Source: Paraburkholderia fungorum
Lineage (GTDB): Bacteria > Pseudomonadota > Gammaproteobacteria > Burkholderiales > Burkholderiaceae
Direction: 5' to 3'
Length of the DNA: 64,000 bases
Assembly (NCBI RefSeq): GCF_902833645.1
Contig: NZ_CADFGE010000002.1
Coordinates: forward strand, 838,609-902,608
The number at the start of each line of letters is the position of its first letter. Position 1 is the first letter of the stretch. The translations under genes and the position numbers were made by a program. The notes below the pieces were generated by a model that was not told where the DNA came from, ran no database searches, and saw nothing but the letters and a program-made list of their open reading frames with translations. Below are positions 1 to 9,201 of the stretch, in pieces.

Positions 1-90
1 CCCGCCACCACCCGTCCCACCACCACCCGCCCCGCCACCACCCGTCCCGCCACCACCCGTCCCGCCACCACCCGCCCCGCCACCACCCGC
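1..90. repeat. 15-bp tandem repeat, six copies, in frame
   Basis: Six head-to-tail 15-bp units (consensus on the plus strand cccgccaccacccgt, with T/C at the last base and one G-to-A change in the second unit) run from the left edge to base 90. The unit length is a multiple of three, so copy-number change would keep the reading frame of the minus-strand gene, in which each unit codes for GGGGT or GGGGA. The array may be longer, since it is cut by the window edge. Confidence 0.9.
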
Positions 91-507
91 GCCCCCCTTC
101 CCGCCATCTCCACCGCTTCCCACACTCCCAGCCCCCAGTCCGGCCGAGTTCGACGTCGACCCGCTCGAGGAACCGCCTGCGCCCACACCAGTCGCCGAAG
201 TTCCGCTGCCATTGCTGTTCTGTGAACCCGAAGACGACGTCGCCCCCAAACCTCCTGCCGCTGCCACGCCGGACCCACCGGCTGCGCGCGACCCGCCCTC
301 CTCCTGTTTGCAGCCTGCCGCGTCAAATAACGAACAACTGATTGGCAACGCTTGCGCAATCAGCAGCTTCGTAGAATCGGCCGACGGCGCCACAGATGTC
401 GCCGGATTCGTTTGAGCACCCGCCATCGCCGCATAAAGGCTCACCGCGACCGCCAACACCGCTTTGCCTGTCCCCAACGCCCGTGTTTCCCCGTTTTGCT
501 TTTTCAT
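1..507 (-). CDS. Secreted glycine-rich repeat protein, 5' part only
   Basis: Reading the minus strand from an ATG at 507 gives an open frame that reaches base 1 without a stop (169 codons), so the gene continues beyond the left edge. AGGAG at 514-518 lies 6 bases upstream of the ATG. The product starts MKKQNGETRA and has a hydrophobic segment (AVLAVAVSLYAAMAGAQ, about residues 16-32) that looks like a Sec signal peptide cut after AGA. One short stretch near residues 55-70 contains two Cys (ISCSLFDAAGCK). After that the protein is almost all Gly, Ser, Ala and Thr, ending in GGGGT/GGGGA pentapeptides encoded by the 15-bp repeat at 1-90. No enzymatic domain is visible. An extracellular or surface low-complexity protein is the only safe statement. 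Its full length and C-terminal domain are unknown. Confidence 0.75.
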   Translation of the reverse strand, partial: MKKQNGETRALGTGKAVLAVAVSLYAAMAGAQTNPATSVAPSADSTKLLIAQALPISCSLFDAAGCKQEEGGSRAAGGSGVAAAGGLGATSSSGSQNSNGSGTSATGVGAGGSSSGSTSNSAGLGAGSVGSGGDGGKGGAGGGGAGGGGTGGGGTGGGGAGGGGTGGGG

Positions 508-1475
508 TTCAGTCTCCTAAACATCTATTTGGAAATACAGATCCGGATAACGATTGAATCTCTGTTCGCTGTTAAACAATGAAACTTCAAAGCCCGGTCA
601 ACATTGCCGCGCGTCGCCCCAGAAAACCCTGACGCCCGGCATCTCTCCCACGGAAAATCCCGGCGAGATTTGACTCATCCGGGGAAAACGACACGCTGTG
701 CGCGAACAATTCCTTGAAAAGGCACAGCAGGGCCCGATGGACGTTGAAGTTATGCGCAGCACCTCGCCGTGACCGTGCGCTAGACCACGCAATGCGATAT
801 AGATGACCCGTTTCTGATTAATTGCGTCTCGCCACTGTCAAAGATCGTTAACTCTCATCCGCCGCGCCGTATTTTTTAAAAATACGTAGTCCAGATTATT
901 ATTTTCAATTTAACAAAAAGAATCCCTTCTTCAGATGAATACGGCGGAGTTTTCCAGATAGCCAGGCAGCGCATCACGCAAACGAATAAGCGTTTGTCCG
1001 GACAGAAAGAAGGATCGGCAAAGACAAAAATGCGGGCAATCACACAGACACCACAAATCAGACGCGAGCGCGGCCACGCCCGCATGTCTTCAACCTGAGC
1101 GCCAGTTCAATGCACTGCGGCGCGTCACAACGCCTGAAAAGTTCGCCGGCAACGTGCTGGCCTTTCCGTCGCCTTGGACCACGCGCGGTCACAAGCCACG
1201 GTGCCCAATCGCCTCGCCTCACACCACCTTTTCCCGAAGCGTTTGCACCATCCGCCGCAGCGCCGGCTGGCGTAAATCGCACCGCAATGCGCGAACACTT
1301 ACCACGCGTGCTTTCGCGCGACGCAGAGCGCAAACGCGGGTTTACCTTTGTTTGATATACGGGAGCAAGGCCGTTTACTGGACGTAACCCGAACCTGTCC
1401 AGACGCTTTCGATTTGCTTTGTTCAGCTGAATTGTGTTGCGGGTGTGCGTCCCCTACTAAGTGTGGAGGTGTGTC
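508..1475. other. Gene-free region of about 970 bp
   Basis: I see no convincing gene here; the open frames are short, overlap each other on both strands and lack ribosome-binding sites. The part from about 840 to 1030 is clearly more AT-rich than its surroundings and contains a perfect AT palindrome, GTATTTTT-T-AAAAATAC, at 869-885. The region must hold the promoter of the Gly-rich gene (near 508-600) and that of the FAD oxidase (near 1350-1460), but I cannot place either with confidence. Confidence 0.5.
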
Positions 1476-2864
1476 ATGGTTAGCGTGTCCAGCAGCGCCG
1501 CCGACGAGCTCAAAGCCGCAATCCGAGGCGAACTGTTATTACCCGGCGACGCGGGTTTCGACGCGGCCCGCAGCATCTGGAATGCAATGATCGACCGGCA
1601 TCCTGCAATGATCCTGCGCTGCGCGGGCGTAGCCGACGTGCGCCGCGGCGTGACGTTCGCGCGCGACCACGGCCTGCCGCTCGCGGTGCACAGCGGCGGC
1701 CACAACATCGCCGGAACCGCGCTGTGCGACGACGGTCTCGTCATCGACCTGTCGCCGATGAAATCCGTCCAGATCGATCCAGTGGCAAAACGCGCGTATG
1801 TGGAACCCGGCGCGACGCTGCGCGATTTCGACCACGAGGCTCAGGCCTTCGGGCTCGCCACGCCACTTGGCATCAACTCGACCACGGGGGTGGCAGGTCT
1901 GACGCTCGGCGGCGGTTTCGGCTGGCTAAGCCGTCGATATGGCATGACCGTCGACAATCTGATTTCCGCGGACGTGGTGACTGCCGACGGCGAGCTGCGG
2001 CATGCGAGCGCCGATTCGAATGAAGATCTGTTCTGGGCGATTCGCGGTGGTGGCGGCAATTTCGGCGTCGTAACACGCTTCGAGTTCGCACTTCATCCGG
2101 TCGGGCCACTTGTATATGGCGGCCTCGTCGTGCTGCCGCTCGATCAGGCGAAGTCTGCCCTGCAACAGTACCGAGCCGCTGCGGAGCAGATGCCAGACGA
2201 ATTGAGTGTGTGGGCCGTTCTGCGGCTCGCGCCGCCGCTGCCATTCCTGCCGCCCGAGGTGCACGGCAAGCCGGTCATCGTATTCGCAATGTGCTACACC
2301 GGCCCGGTTGAAAACGGCCCGTCCGTGGTGGAGAACGTGCGTGGCTTCGGCACACCGGTGGGAGAACACCTTGGGCCGATGCCGTACGCCATGTGGCAGC
2401 AGGCGTTCGATCCGCTGCTCACACCGGGCGCTCGCAACTACTGGAAGTCGCACAATCTCGACGGCATACCGGACGGTCTCGTCGACGCGCTGCTCGAGGC
2501 GATCAGCACGCTGCCTTCGCCTCAATGCGAAATTTTTTTCGGGCAGATCGGCGCGCAGACGAGCCGGGTACCGGTCGAAGCCACGGCTTATTCGAGCCGC
2601 GATACGCAGTACGCCATGAACGTACACGGCCGCTGGGACAACGCGAGCGATGACGAGCGCTGTATTGCCTGGGCAAGGGCCTTCTTCGACGCGGCCGCAC
2701 CCTTCGCGTTAGGCAGCGTGTACGTCAACTTCATGACGCAGGAGGAAGGCGGACGGGTGGCTGATGCGTACGGGCCGAACTACGAACGCCTCGTCGCAGT
2801 GAAGCACCGCTACGACCCGCAGAACCTGTTCCGCCACAATCAGAATATCCGTCCGTCGGCGTGA
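1476..2864 (+). CDS. FAD-linked oxidase, berberine-bridge-enzyme type
   Basis: A 462-residue flavoprotein of the PCMH-type FAD_binding_4 plus C-terminal BBE family. The FAD domain covers about residues 40-215. It contains HSGGHN, whose His-76 is the expected attachment site for 8-alpha-histidyl FAD, then GLTLGGGFGWLSRRYG, and GGGGNFGVVTRFEF near residue 200. The BBE segment at the end reads YGPNYERLVAVKHRYDPQNLF. Bicovalent members carry a Cys in the G-x-CPTVG motif; here the matching stretch is GINSTTGVAG with Asn-134 at that place, so only one covalent link is expected. Such enzymes oxidise sugars, alkaloids or polyketides using O2; the substrate cannot be told. The start at 1476 is chosen because GGAGG (1465-1469) sits 6 bases upstream; a GTG at 1461 would overlap that site. 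The gene stands alone. Confidence 0.85.
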   Translation: MVSVSSSAADELKAAIRGELLLPGDAGFDAARSIWNAMIDRHPAMILRCAGVADVRRGVTFARDHGLPLAVHSGGHNIAGTALCDDGLVIDLSPMKSVQIDPVAKRAYVEPGATLRDFDHEAQAFGLATPLGINSTTGVAGLTLGGGFGWLSRRYGMTVDNLISADVVTADGELRHASADSNEDLFWAIRGGGGNFGVVTRFEFALHPVGPLVYGGLVVLPLDQAKSALQQYRAAAEQMPDELSVWAVLRLAPPLPFLPPEVHGKPVIVFAMCYTGPVENGPSVVENVRGFGTPVGEHLGPMPYAMWQQAFDPLLTPGARNYWKSHNLDGIPDGLVDALLEAISTLPSPQCEIFFGQIGAQTSRVPVEATAYSSRDTQYAMNVHGRWDNASDDERCIAWARAFFDAAAPFALGSVYVNFMTQEEGGRVADAYGPNYERLVAVKHRYDPQNLFRHNQNIRPSA

Positions 2865-3126
2865 GGATCGAGAAAGAAAGAGAAAGAGAGAGCGGCGTCA
2901 GGCGAAGTGAATCCCAAGGTGAACGTCGGCGCATCACTGCTGTCTGATACCCAAGTCGTGGAGGTCAGGCACGCAAAATGCTGTTCAGCGGGCATACGGG
3001 TGACCGGCATCGGGGCTGTCGGCGTCCGGCGGGCGGGCGTCCGGGCATCCGGCGGACAGTCGGCATCGCGGCACTCGCTATTTAAATTAAAAACCGCCCC
3101 TTTCATCACGCACAAGGAGAACGATC
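2865..3126. other. Intergenic region with purine tract
   Basis: Between the FAD oxidase and the SYLF lipoprotein gene. It starts with a GA-only simple repeat (2871-2892, agaaagaaagagaaagagag...) and has a GC-rich stretch of short imperfect GTCCGGCGGGCG-like repeats near 3020-3060. No gene or clear terminator is visible. Confidence 0.5.
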
Positions 3127-3717
3127 ATGCGCAGACGACAATTCATTATGACCACGAGCGCCGCTTTGGCTACAGCGGGCTTTGGCCTCGCCGGCTGCAC
3201 GACCACCTCGTCATCCGCGAGTGGATCGCCTTCGGCCAATGCCGCCAAGCGCGACACGATCAACGCAGGGGTCGACTCCACCTTGTCGCGTCTCTACGCG
3301 AACGCCGCCGGCTCGCGCGAACTGGTCGCCAAAGCGCGCGGCGTGCTCGTGTTTCCGTCAGTGATTTCGGCTGGCTTCTGGATTGGCGCTCAGTACGGAG
3401 AAGGCGCGCTACGCGTAGGCGGCCGCACCACTGGCTACTACAGCACCGTCGCGGGTTCGTTCGGTTTGCAGATCGGCGCGCAGTCCAAGGCGCTCATCTT
3501 CCTGTTCATGACGCAAGAAGCGCTCGACAAATTCCTCAGCAGCCAGGGATGGGCGGCAGGCGCTGACGCAACCGTCGCGGTGCTGAAAATCGGCGCTAAC
3601 GGCGCGGTCGATACCTCAACCGCCACCAGCCCGGTCGAAGCTTTTGTGCTGACGAACGGTGGCCTGATGGCCGGCGTGTCGCTCGAAGGCACCAAGGTCT
3701 CGCGTCTGATCATCTGA
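3127..3717 (+). CDS. YSC84/SYLF-domain lipoprotein
   Basis: A 196-residue protein with a lipoprotein signal: MRRRQF, hydrophobic stretch, then lipobox LAGC with Cys-24 as the acylated residue. The RRRQF start also looks like a twin-arginine signal, and homologues are often labelled so. The rest, from about residue 45, is the SYLF/Ysc84 domain (DUF500): features such as ARGVLVFPSVISAGFWIGAQYGEG, GYYSTVAGSFGLQIGAQ, and a final SLEGTKVSRL. Eukaryotic SYLF domains bind phosphoinositides; in bacteria these proteins are envelope-associated and of unknown role. An AAGGAG-type ribosome site (about 3113-3119) precedes the ATG. A hairpin at 3765-3794 follows the gene. Confidence 0.85.
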   Translation: MRRRQFIMTTSAALATAGFGLAGCTTTSSSASGSPSANAAKRDTINAGVDSTLSRLYANAAGSRELVAKARGVLVFPSVISAGFWIGAQYGEGALRVGGRTTGYYSTVAGSFGLQIGAQSKALIFLFMTQEALDKFLSSQGWAAGADATVAVLKIGANGAVDTSTATSPVEAFVLTNGGLMAGVSLEGTKVSRLII

Positions 3718-3764
3718 GCTAGGCGCGCTTGTTAAACACAGCGTGCCAACCACAATCAGGCACC

Positions 3765-3794
3765 GTCACGCGGCCGTGCAAGCGCCCGCGTGAC
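3765..3794. terminator. Hairpin between convergent genes
   Basis: GTCACGCGG (3765-3773) and CCGCGTGAC (3786-3794) form a perfect 9-bp stem with a 12-base loop between the stop of the SYLF gene and the stop of the chemoreceptor gene. There is no U-tract on either strand, so it may be a weak bidirectional terminator or an mRNA 3'-end stabiliser. Confidence 0.4.
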
Positions 3795-3801
3795 GCCTCG
3801 A

Positions 3802-5361
3802 TCAGCGCCCTTCCGGCAGCGTGAATACCGCAATCGCTGCCGTCAGTTGACCGGTCTGCGCCTTCAGCACATCGGCCGAAGCACTCGCTTCTTCCACTAG
3901 CGCCGCGTTCTGCTGGGTCGTCTGATCCATGCTCGCCACCGCGATATTGACCTGCTCGATGCCCGAACTTTGTTCGACCGATGCCGCGCTGATCTCACCC
4001 ATGATGTCGGTCACCCGGCGCACCGCGTGCACCACTTCCTGCATCGTTTCACCCGCGCGATCCACGTACTGCGAGCCGCCTTCGATCTGCGCCGCCGACT
4101 CCTCGATCAGGGTCTTGATCTCCTTGGCCGCCGCCGCGCTGCGCTGCGCGAGGCTGCGCACTTCGCCCGCCACCACGGCGAAGCCGCGCCCCTCTTCGCC
4201 GGCGCGAGCCGCTTCGACAGCCGCGTTCAAAGCAAGAATATTGGTCTGAAAAGCGATCCCCTCGATCACGCCGATAATGTCGCCAATCCGGTGCGACGAC
4301 TGCGAAATCCCCCGCATCGTCTCGACCACCTGGCCGACCACTTCGCCACCACGTGCCGCTGTCTCGGAAGCATTGTTTGCAAGCTGACTGGCCTGCTTCG
4401 CGTTGTCGGCGTTCTGCTTCACAGTCGCCGTGATCTGCTCCATGCTCGAAGCGGTCTCGCCGAGCGCGCTCGCCTGCTGCTCCGTGCGACGCGACAGGTC
4501 CGCGTTGCCCGCCGCGATCTCGTTGGAAACAGTTGAGATCAAGGTCGCGCCGCTGCGAATCTGCGTGATCGCTTGTGCCAGACGATGCTGCATGCGCTGC
4601 ATCGCGGCGAGCAGGCTGACGTCGTCACCGGGTTTCGTTTCGACGACCACGTCGAGCTCGCCATCGGCGATACGCGAAGCAATCTGCGCCGCGTAGGCCG
4701 GTTCACCGCCGAGTTGCCGCAAGATGCTGCGCAGGATCACGCCGATCACCAGCGACACCAGCAGGCACAAAATCAGCGACGCGCCGACATACTGCGCGAG
4801 CGCGGTGTAGAACGCCGCGTCGATATCGTCGGTGAACACGCCGGTCACGATCGTCCAGTCCCACGGCTTGTAGAGCCGCACGTAATTGATTTTCGGCGCC
4901 ATCTGATTGGAGCCCGGCTTCAGAAACTCCAGATGGATAAAGCCCTCGCCCTCGCGTTCGGCGAGATCGGAGCCGTCCTTGAAAACATGGCGTCCTTTCG
5001 GGTCCGTGAAACCGCTCATGTCCTTGCCTTCGAGATCGGCCCGCACACCGTGCATCAGCACCCTGGCATGCGGGTCCTCGATCACCAGGTAGCCGCCGGC
5101 ACCGTCGTAGCGCATGGCGCGCAGATCGGCCATGGCCGCGCGTTGCGCGTCGGCAAGCGGCATCGTGCCGGCCGCGACGAGGCCGTTATAACGATCCAGC
5201 ACGCTGTAAGCGACGCTCACGACGCTTTTCAGTTCGGCCTGGCGGTCGGCGATCATCGTATCGTGCGTTTTGAAAGCACCCCACAGGCCAATCGCCAGAA
5301 TTCCCGTGCACATTACCGCCAGCGCAAGCCACAGCCGCACTTTCAGGCGAAAGCGTTCCAT
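3802..5361 (-). CDS. Methyl-accepting chemotaxis protein with single Cache sensor
   Basis: A 519-residue transmembrane chemoreceptor. Order: TM1 (about 9-28), periplasmic single Cache_2-type domain (about 35-190, with [24 protein letters not shown], and the [17 protein letters not shown] signature), TM2 (about 190-212), HAMP (about 213-265), and a long signalling domain. The kinase-control hairpin tip is the standard [29 protein letters not shown] motif near residues 365-390. The domain ends FTLPEGR with no CheR-binding pentapeptide. Cache_2 receptors usually sense small carboxylates; the ligand here is not known. AAAGGA upstream of the ATG fits as ribosome site. No che genes are nearby, so this is an orphan receptor. 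It is convergent with the SYLF gene. Confidence 0.93.
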   Translation of the reverse strand: MERFRLKVRLWLALAVMCTGILAIGLWGAFKTHDTMIADRQAELKSVVSVAYSVLDRYNGLVAAGTMPLADAQRAAMADLRAMRYDGAGGYLVIEDPHARVLMHGVRADLEGKDMSGFTDPKGRHVFKDGSDLAEREGEGFIHLEFLKPGSNQMAPKINYVRLYKPWDWTIVTGVFTDDIDAAFYTALAQYVGASLILCLLVSLVIGVILRSILRQLGGEPAYAAQIASRIADGELDVVVETKPGDDVSLLAAMQRMQHRLAQAITQIRSGATLISTVSNEIAAGNADLSRRTEQQASALGETASSMEQITATVKQNADNAKQASQLANNASETAARGGEVVGQVVETMRGISQSSHRIGDIIGVIEGIAFQTNILALNAAVEAARAGEEGRGFAVVAGEVRSLAQRSAAAAKEIKTLIEESAAQIEGGSQYVDRAGETMQEVVHAVRRVTDIMGEISAASVEQSSGIEQVNIAVASMDQTTQQNAALVEEASASADVLKAQTGQLTAAIAVFTLPEGR

Positions 5362-5478
5362 CTCCGTATTCCTTTGGACTTGTACTTGTATTCGAGGCGC
5401 CGCGTGAGAGCAGGCACTTCAACTATTTATGTCAGTCTTTGGAATAACGGCCCGGCGGCGGAAAACTTCAGCGTTTGT

Positions 5479-6018
5479 TCACTCGGCGGGCAGCGTCAGC
5501 GCGGCGACTTCGCACCGTGGCCATTGCCGCAGCACGTCGGGCGCCAGCAGCAGCTTGGCTGCCCGGACCCCTGCTCCCATCACGATCTGGGCGCGCTCCA
5601 TGACAGCGGCGTCGACGAGAATGCGCCAGTCGTCCGGCAAGCCGAACGCGGTAATGCCGCCGAATTCCATCCCGCTATGCTCCACGGCGGCTTCCCTTTT
5701 GGCGAACGAAAGGCGTTGCGCGCCGAGTGCCGCCTTCACCGCCCCGTTGATGTCGAGGCGCAGCGAACCGAGCGAAACCAGCGCCGCATAATGTTCGGCG
5801 CCCTCCTTCTTGTAGCGGACCACGATCGTGTTGGCGCAATCTTCCAGACCAAAGCCGTAGCGCGCGCTGAATTCGGCTGTGTCCGACGCGTCGTCGCTCA
5901 CGGCAAATACGGTCACGCCCTCGGGCGGGAGATTTTCGACGACATGCGCGGGCAAATGCGCGCTCAAGTGTTCTGCGGCAATGACGTCCAGCTGTTTGAC
6001 GAGTTCGTGCGAGTGCAT
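5479..6018 (-). CDS. YbaK/EbsC-family aminoacyl-tRNA deacylase
   Basis: A 179-residue protein of the YbaK/ProX (INS-like) editing family, which hydrolyses mis-charged aminoacyl-tRNA such as Cys- or Ala-tRNA(Pro). Seen: a central KKEGAEHYAALVSLGSLRLD strand region, the conserved Lys-containing RLSFAKREA and the GMEFGGITAFGLP loop that shapes the substrate pocket. It is a free-standing domain, not fused to ProS. The N-terminal 35 residues (MHSHELVKQL...) are typical of the subgroup found in proteobacteria. The gene is transcribed alone, upstream of and in the same direction as the chemoreceptor but 117 bp away. The exact amino acid and tRNA edited cannot be read from the sequence. Confidence 0.85.
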   Translation of the reverse strand: MHSHELVKQLDVIAAEHLSAHLPAHVVENLPPEGVTVFAVSDDASDTAEFSARYGFGLEDCANTIVVRYKKEGAEHYAALVSLGSLRLDINGAVKAALGAQRLSFAKREAAVEHSGMEFGGITAFGLPDDWRILVDAAVMERAQIVMGAGVRAAKLLLAPDVLRQWPRCEVAALTLPAE

Positions 6019-6236
6019 GGTGATAAGAAGGTGTGAAGGTTCATCGGCATTCTAATGGCATGCGTGCTTGCGGCGTGTCACGCCCAGGTGCATCCGGTGC
6101 TTGTTATAGTTAGTCACAGGCACACGGTTTGCGGGACGCGTCGATACGGCGAGGGCGGCGTCGATGCCACCTCACGGTAAATTCGCGGCAAGTACATGGC
6201 GTATCCGGCGCCTGCATCCCATTGAGAAAAACGACC

Positions 6237-7553
6237 ATGGACATCGACACGCTTTCCGCCGAGAACCTCCAGTCGGTGGCCCGCAAGCAGGCCAACTGGG
6301 CAATCGGCGCATTCAAACAGTTTGCCGAGGACCGCTGCGCGGCCATGGCCGCCAGCATCGCCTTCTATGCGGCGTTCTCGCTCGCGCCCACGCTGGTCAT
6401 GGTGATCGCCGTGGCGGGCTGGTTCTTCGGCGCCGAAGCCGCGCGCGGTGAGTTGTTCAACCATATTCATGGTCTGCTCGGCGACCAGGCCGCGGCGGGC
6501 GTACAGACCATCGTCGAGAACGCTCATCACAGTGGCAGCGCCGGCGGCATCGCGGCGATCATTTCGTTCACGATGCTCGCGATCGGCGCCTCGGCAACCT
6601 TCTCGTCGCTCAATAGCGCACTCAATCTGGTGTGGCCCTATACCGGGCCCCGCTCGTCGAGCGTGATCGCACTAGTGCGCGTGCGCCTGATTTCGTTCGG
6701 CCTCGTGCTCGGCGTCGCGTTCCTGCTGATCGTCTCGCTGGTGCTCGACACAGTCATCACGTTCATCGGCAAATGGTTATGGGGCGACTCGCCGTATGTG
6801 GTGATCGGCAATCTGCTGCAACTCGGTGTCGGCCTGCTGGTGCTGGCCTTCGCCTTCGCCGGCCTGCTGAAGTTTCTACCCGACGCCAAGGTGCGCTGGC
6901 GCGATGCGTTCGTCGGCGGAGTCGTAGCCGCCGTGCTGTTCTCGGCCGGCAAGAAGCTTTTTGCGCTGTATATCGCACACGCCGGGATGGCGAGTTCGTT
7001 CGGCGCGGCGGGGTCGCTGGCGGTGCTGCTGATGTGGTTGTACTTCTCGGCCGCCGTGCTGCTGCTCGGCGCCGAGTTTTCGGCGGCGCGCGGGCGCATG
7101 CACGATCCGCGCGGCGGCTGGGGCATGCAGGACGAGTCGCCGCCCGGAAGCCGCGCCAAGCTCGCTTCGGTACTGGCGGCATCGACCGTATCCGCCGATG
7201 CCGTGCCGCATGCAAAGAGCAGCAAGGTTCCCACGGCCTCGGCGGCGGTAGCAGCGGTGGCGTCAGCCTCTGCCGACGCCGCGTCAGCCTCGGCTTCGCC
7301 GCGAAATCGAACGCGCAAGCGAGCTTCCGCGCGAGCGGCCGCGGTGAAGATCGGCCGCTCGGTCGTGCTGGCCGAAGCCCACGCGACACGCGCCGCCGCC
7401 GTCACACTGACCAGCGCGGGCCGCACGGCCGTCGCGGCCGACCGCTATGTCCGGCGGCATCCGTGGACCTCGGTGCTGTTCGCGGCGGCAGCCGGACTGG
7501 CGGCAGCAACCGTAGCGCGCCGCAACGGAGACGATAGCGGCAGCGGCAGATGA
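6237..7553 (+). CDS. YihY/BrkB-family membrane protein with DUF883-like tail
   Basis: A 438-residue inner-membrane protein. Residues about 20-300 are the YihY/BrkB (formerly 'RNase BN') domain: KQFAEDRCAAMAASIAFYAAFSLAPTLV, NSALNLVW near residue 130, and six hydrophobic helices, ending in GSLAVLLMWLYFSAAVLLLGAEFSAARGR. Then comes an Ala/Ser/Arg-rich linker of about 100 residues. The last 35 residues, DRYVRRHPWTSVLFAAAAGL followed by AAATVARRN, look like the glycine/alanine-zipper membrane anchor of ElaB/YqjD (DUF883) proteins, which tether ribosomes to the membrane. That fusion is my reading and deserves testing. ATG 6237 is chosen over a TTG at 6129 because conserved residues begin shortly after it; the ribosome site (GAGAAA) is weak. 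BrkB function is unsettled. Confidence 0.85.
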   Translation: MDIDTLSAENLQSVARKQANWAIGAFKQFAEDRCAAMAASIAFYAAFSLAPTLVMVIAVAGWFFGAEAARGELFNHIHGLLGDQAAAGVQTIVENAHHSGSAGGIAAIISFTMLAIGASATFSSLNSALNLVWPYTGPRSSSVIALVRVRLISFGLVLGVAFLLIVSLVLDTVITFIGKWLWGDSPYVVIGNLLQLGVGLLVLAFAFAGLLKFLPDAKVRWRDAFVGGVVAAVLFSAGKKLFALYIAHAGMASSFGAAGSLAVLLMWLYFSAAVLLLGAEFSAARGRMHDPRGGWGMQDESPPGSRAKLASVLAASTVSADAVPHAKSSKVPTASAAVAAVASASADAASASASPRNRTRKRASARAAAVKIGRSVVLAEAHATRAAAVTLTSAGRTAVAADRYVRRHPWTSVLFAAAAGLAAATVARRNGDDSGSGR

Positions 7554-7975
7554 GGCCCGAAGCGTTCTGAAGCAGGCCGGTCGTGACCCGTACGTGACCG
7601 CGACCGCAGTCCGCTCAGATGGATCACAACGCGTAAATGCTGTCCAGCGCGCCCGTCAAGCACAATGCCGGTCGCTTTTTACATGGGCGCCGAAAAACAG
7701 CCGGAACGGCTAGACGACTACATTACAACGACCATTCAAACAAGCGTCCAAATTACCAGTACCGAAGCCTTCACTATCAAGGAAACAACAATAATGCGCA
7801 TTTCACGATGCAATATTGCGGAAACAGCAATAATTGTTAACAGGCTTTAAATACAAGGCTTTGCGTCGTTTGTCAGTTTTTGGCGACACTCTTTTTTTTC
7901 CAGTTCTTAACGCCTGAGGCAGTGAGCTATTCTCCTTTCCGCAACAACAAACTAATCATCTGCGTGGAGAAATGG
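7554..7975. other. Porin upstream region, AT-rich
   Basis: About 420 bp without a gene. From about 7720 to 7950 it is AT-rich and contains runs such as aataattgttaacaggc and a T8 tract near 7891. This is the expected place for a porin promoter with a long leader and for binding of regulators, but I find no clean -35/-10 pair. Small open frames here have no ribosome site. Confidence 0.5.
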
Positions 7976-9160
7976 ATGAAACGAGTCGCACTGTCTACCC
8001 TCTCGCTGGCGCTTCTGGGCGTCACCGGCATCGCGCATGCTCAAAGCAGCGTCACCCTGTACGGTTTGATCGATGAGTCGATCCAGTACGCTCACAATAC
8101 TGTCGATGCTTCGGGCAAGAACGCCAATCAAGTCGGTCTGGTCGGCGGCAACCTGCAAGGCAACCGTTTTGGCCTGAAGGGCACGGAAGACCTCGGCGGT
8201 GGCCTGAAGGCGATTTTCCAGTTGGAAAACGGCTTTGACATCAACACCGGTAAGCTCGGTCAAGGCAACAAGATGTTCGGTCGTCAAGCCTACGTCGGCC
8301 TGACGGGCGATCAGTGGGGTACGTTCACGCTGGGTCGTCAGTACGATCCGGTGGTCGACCTGGTTCAACCGCTGACGGGTGACAACTACTTCGGTTCCAC
8401 CTTCGCAACGCCGGGCGACGTTGACAACAACGACAACACCTCGCGTACGAGCAACGCTGTCAAGTACACGTCGCCGGTGTGGAGCGGCTTCCAGTTCGAA
8501 GGCATGTACGCATTCGGCGGTGTGGCCGGCGCAACGGGTTCGGGTCAAACGTGGTCGGGCGCAGCAACATACTCGACGGGTCCGTTCAGCGTGGCAGCAG
8601 GTTACTTCCGTGCCGACAATCCGAGCTCGGCCACGCCGCGCGCTGCATGGGGCGGCACGTCGGATGGTACGTTCGACAACCAGATCAGCAACATCTACGG
8701 TACGGCCAAGTCGATCGGCATCGCTCAGGTGGCAGTGCAGTACGTTGCAGGCCCGTTCACAGCCAACCTGCGCTACAGCAACGCGCAATACAAGCCGGAC
8801 GCACAATCGGGCTTCGGTTCGACCGAGAAGTACAACGTTGGTGGCGCATACCTGGGTTACCAGGCAACGCCGGCAATGCTGGTCGGTCTGGGCTACGTCT
8901 ATACGAAGGCTAGCGGCGACACGGACGCAACGTACCATCAAGTTTCGCTGGGCGGCGACTACAACCTGTCGAAGCGCACGGACATCTACCTGGTCGGCGC
9001 GTATCAGCACGCAAGCGGCAGCCAGCGCATTGCAAACCCGATTCCGGGCTCGACTGGCACGGTCGTCGTCGACGCCGGCGCAGCAATCGGTTCGTACGGC
9101 TACAACTCGGCAAGCAGCTCGCAAGAACTGGTTAGCTTGGGCATCCGCCACAAGTTCTAA
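7976..9160 (+). CDS. Outer-membrane porin (Gram-negative general porin)
   Basis: A 394-residue trimeric beta-barrel porin of the beta-proteobacterial OmpC-like (Porin_4) family. The signal peptide is MKRVALSTLSLALLGVTGIAHA, cut before QSSVTLYGLIDESIQY, the usual first strand. Typical porin motifs follow: GNRFGLKGTEDLGGGLKAIFQLE, GRQAYVGLTGDQWGTFTLGRQYD, and the C-terminal GIRHKF with terminal Phe needed by the BAM machinery. Codon use is strongly biased (many GGT, CGT and AAG codons), as in highly expressed genes. ATG 7976 follows GGAG (7966-7969) with 6-base spacing; upstream in-frame codons do not encode a signal peptide. A strong intrinsic terminator follows at 9202-9235. Confidence 0.95.
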   Translation: MKRVALSTLSLALLGVTGIAHAQSSVTLYGLIDESIQYAHNTVDASGKNANQVGLVGGNLQGNRFGLKGTEDLGGGLKAIFQLENGFDINTGKLGQGNKMFGRQAYVGLTGDQWGTFTLGRQYDPVVDLVQPLTGDNYFGSTFATPGDVDNNDNTSRTSNAVKYTSPVWSGFQFEGMYAFGGVAGATGSGQTWSGAATYSTGPFSVAAGYFRADNPSSATPRAAWGGTSDGTFDNQISNIYGTAKSIGIAQVAVQYVAGPFTANLRYSNAQYKPDAQSGFGSTEKYNVGGAYLGYQATPAMLVGLGYVYTKASGDTDATYHQVSLGGDYNLSKRTDIYLVGAYQHASGSQRIANPIPGSTGTVVVDAGAAIGSYGYNSASSSQELVSLGIRHKF

Positions 9161-9201
9161 TCGAACTTGACGGACTGCTGAAGCAATACGCAGTTGAAAA
9201 G

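Noticed and set aside
1..90. CRISPR-like direct repeats
   Set aside because: Units are contiguous without spacers and keep the reading frame of a Gly-rich protein, so it is a coding minisatellite.
1058..1387. Several overlapping 70-90 codon frames on both strands
   Set aside because: They overlap one another, lack ribosome sites and look like random GC-rich frames.
4573..6036. A 487-codon open frame on the plus strand
   Set aside because: It is antisense to the chemoreceptor and the YbaK gene, and is His/Arg-rich.
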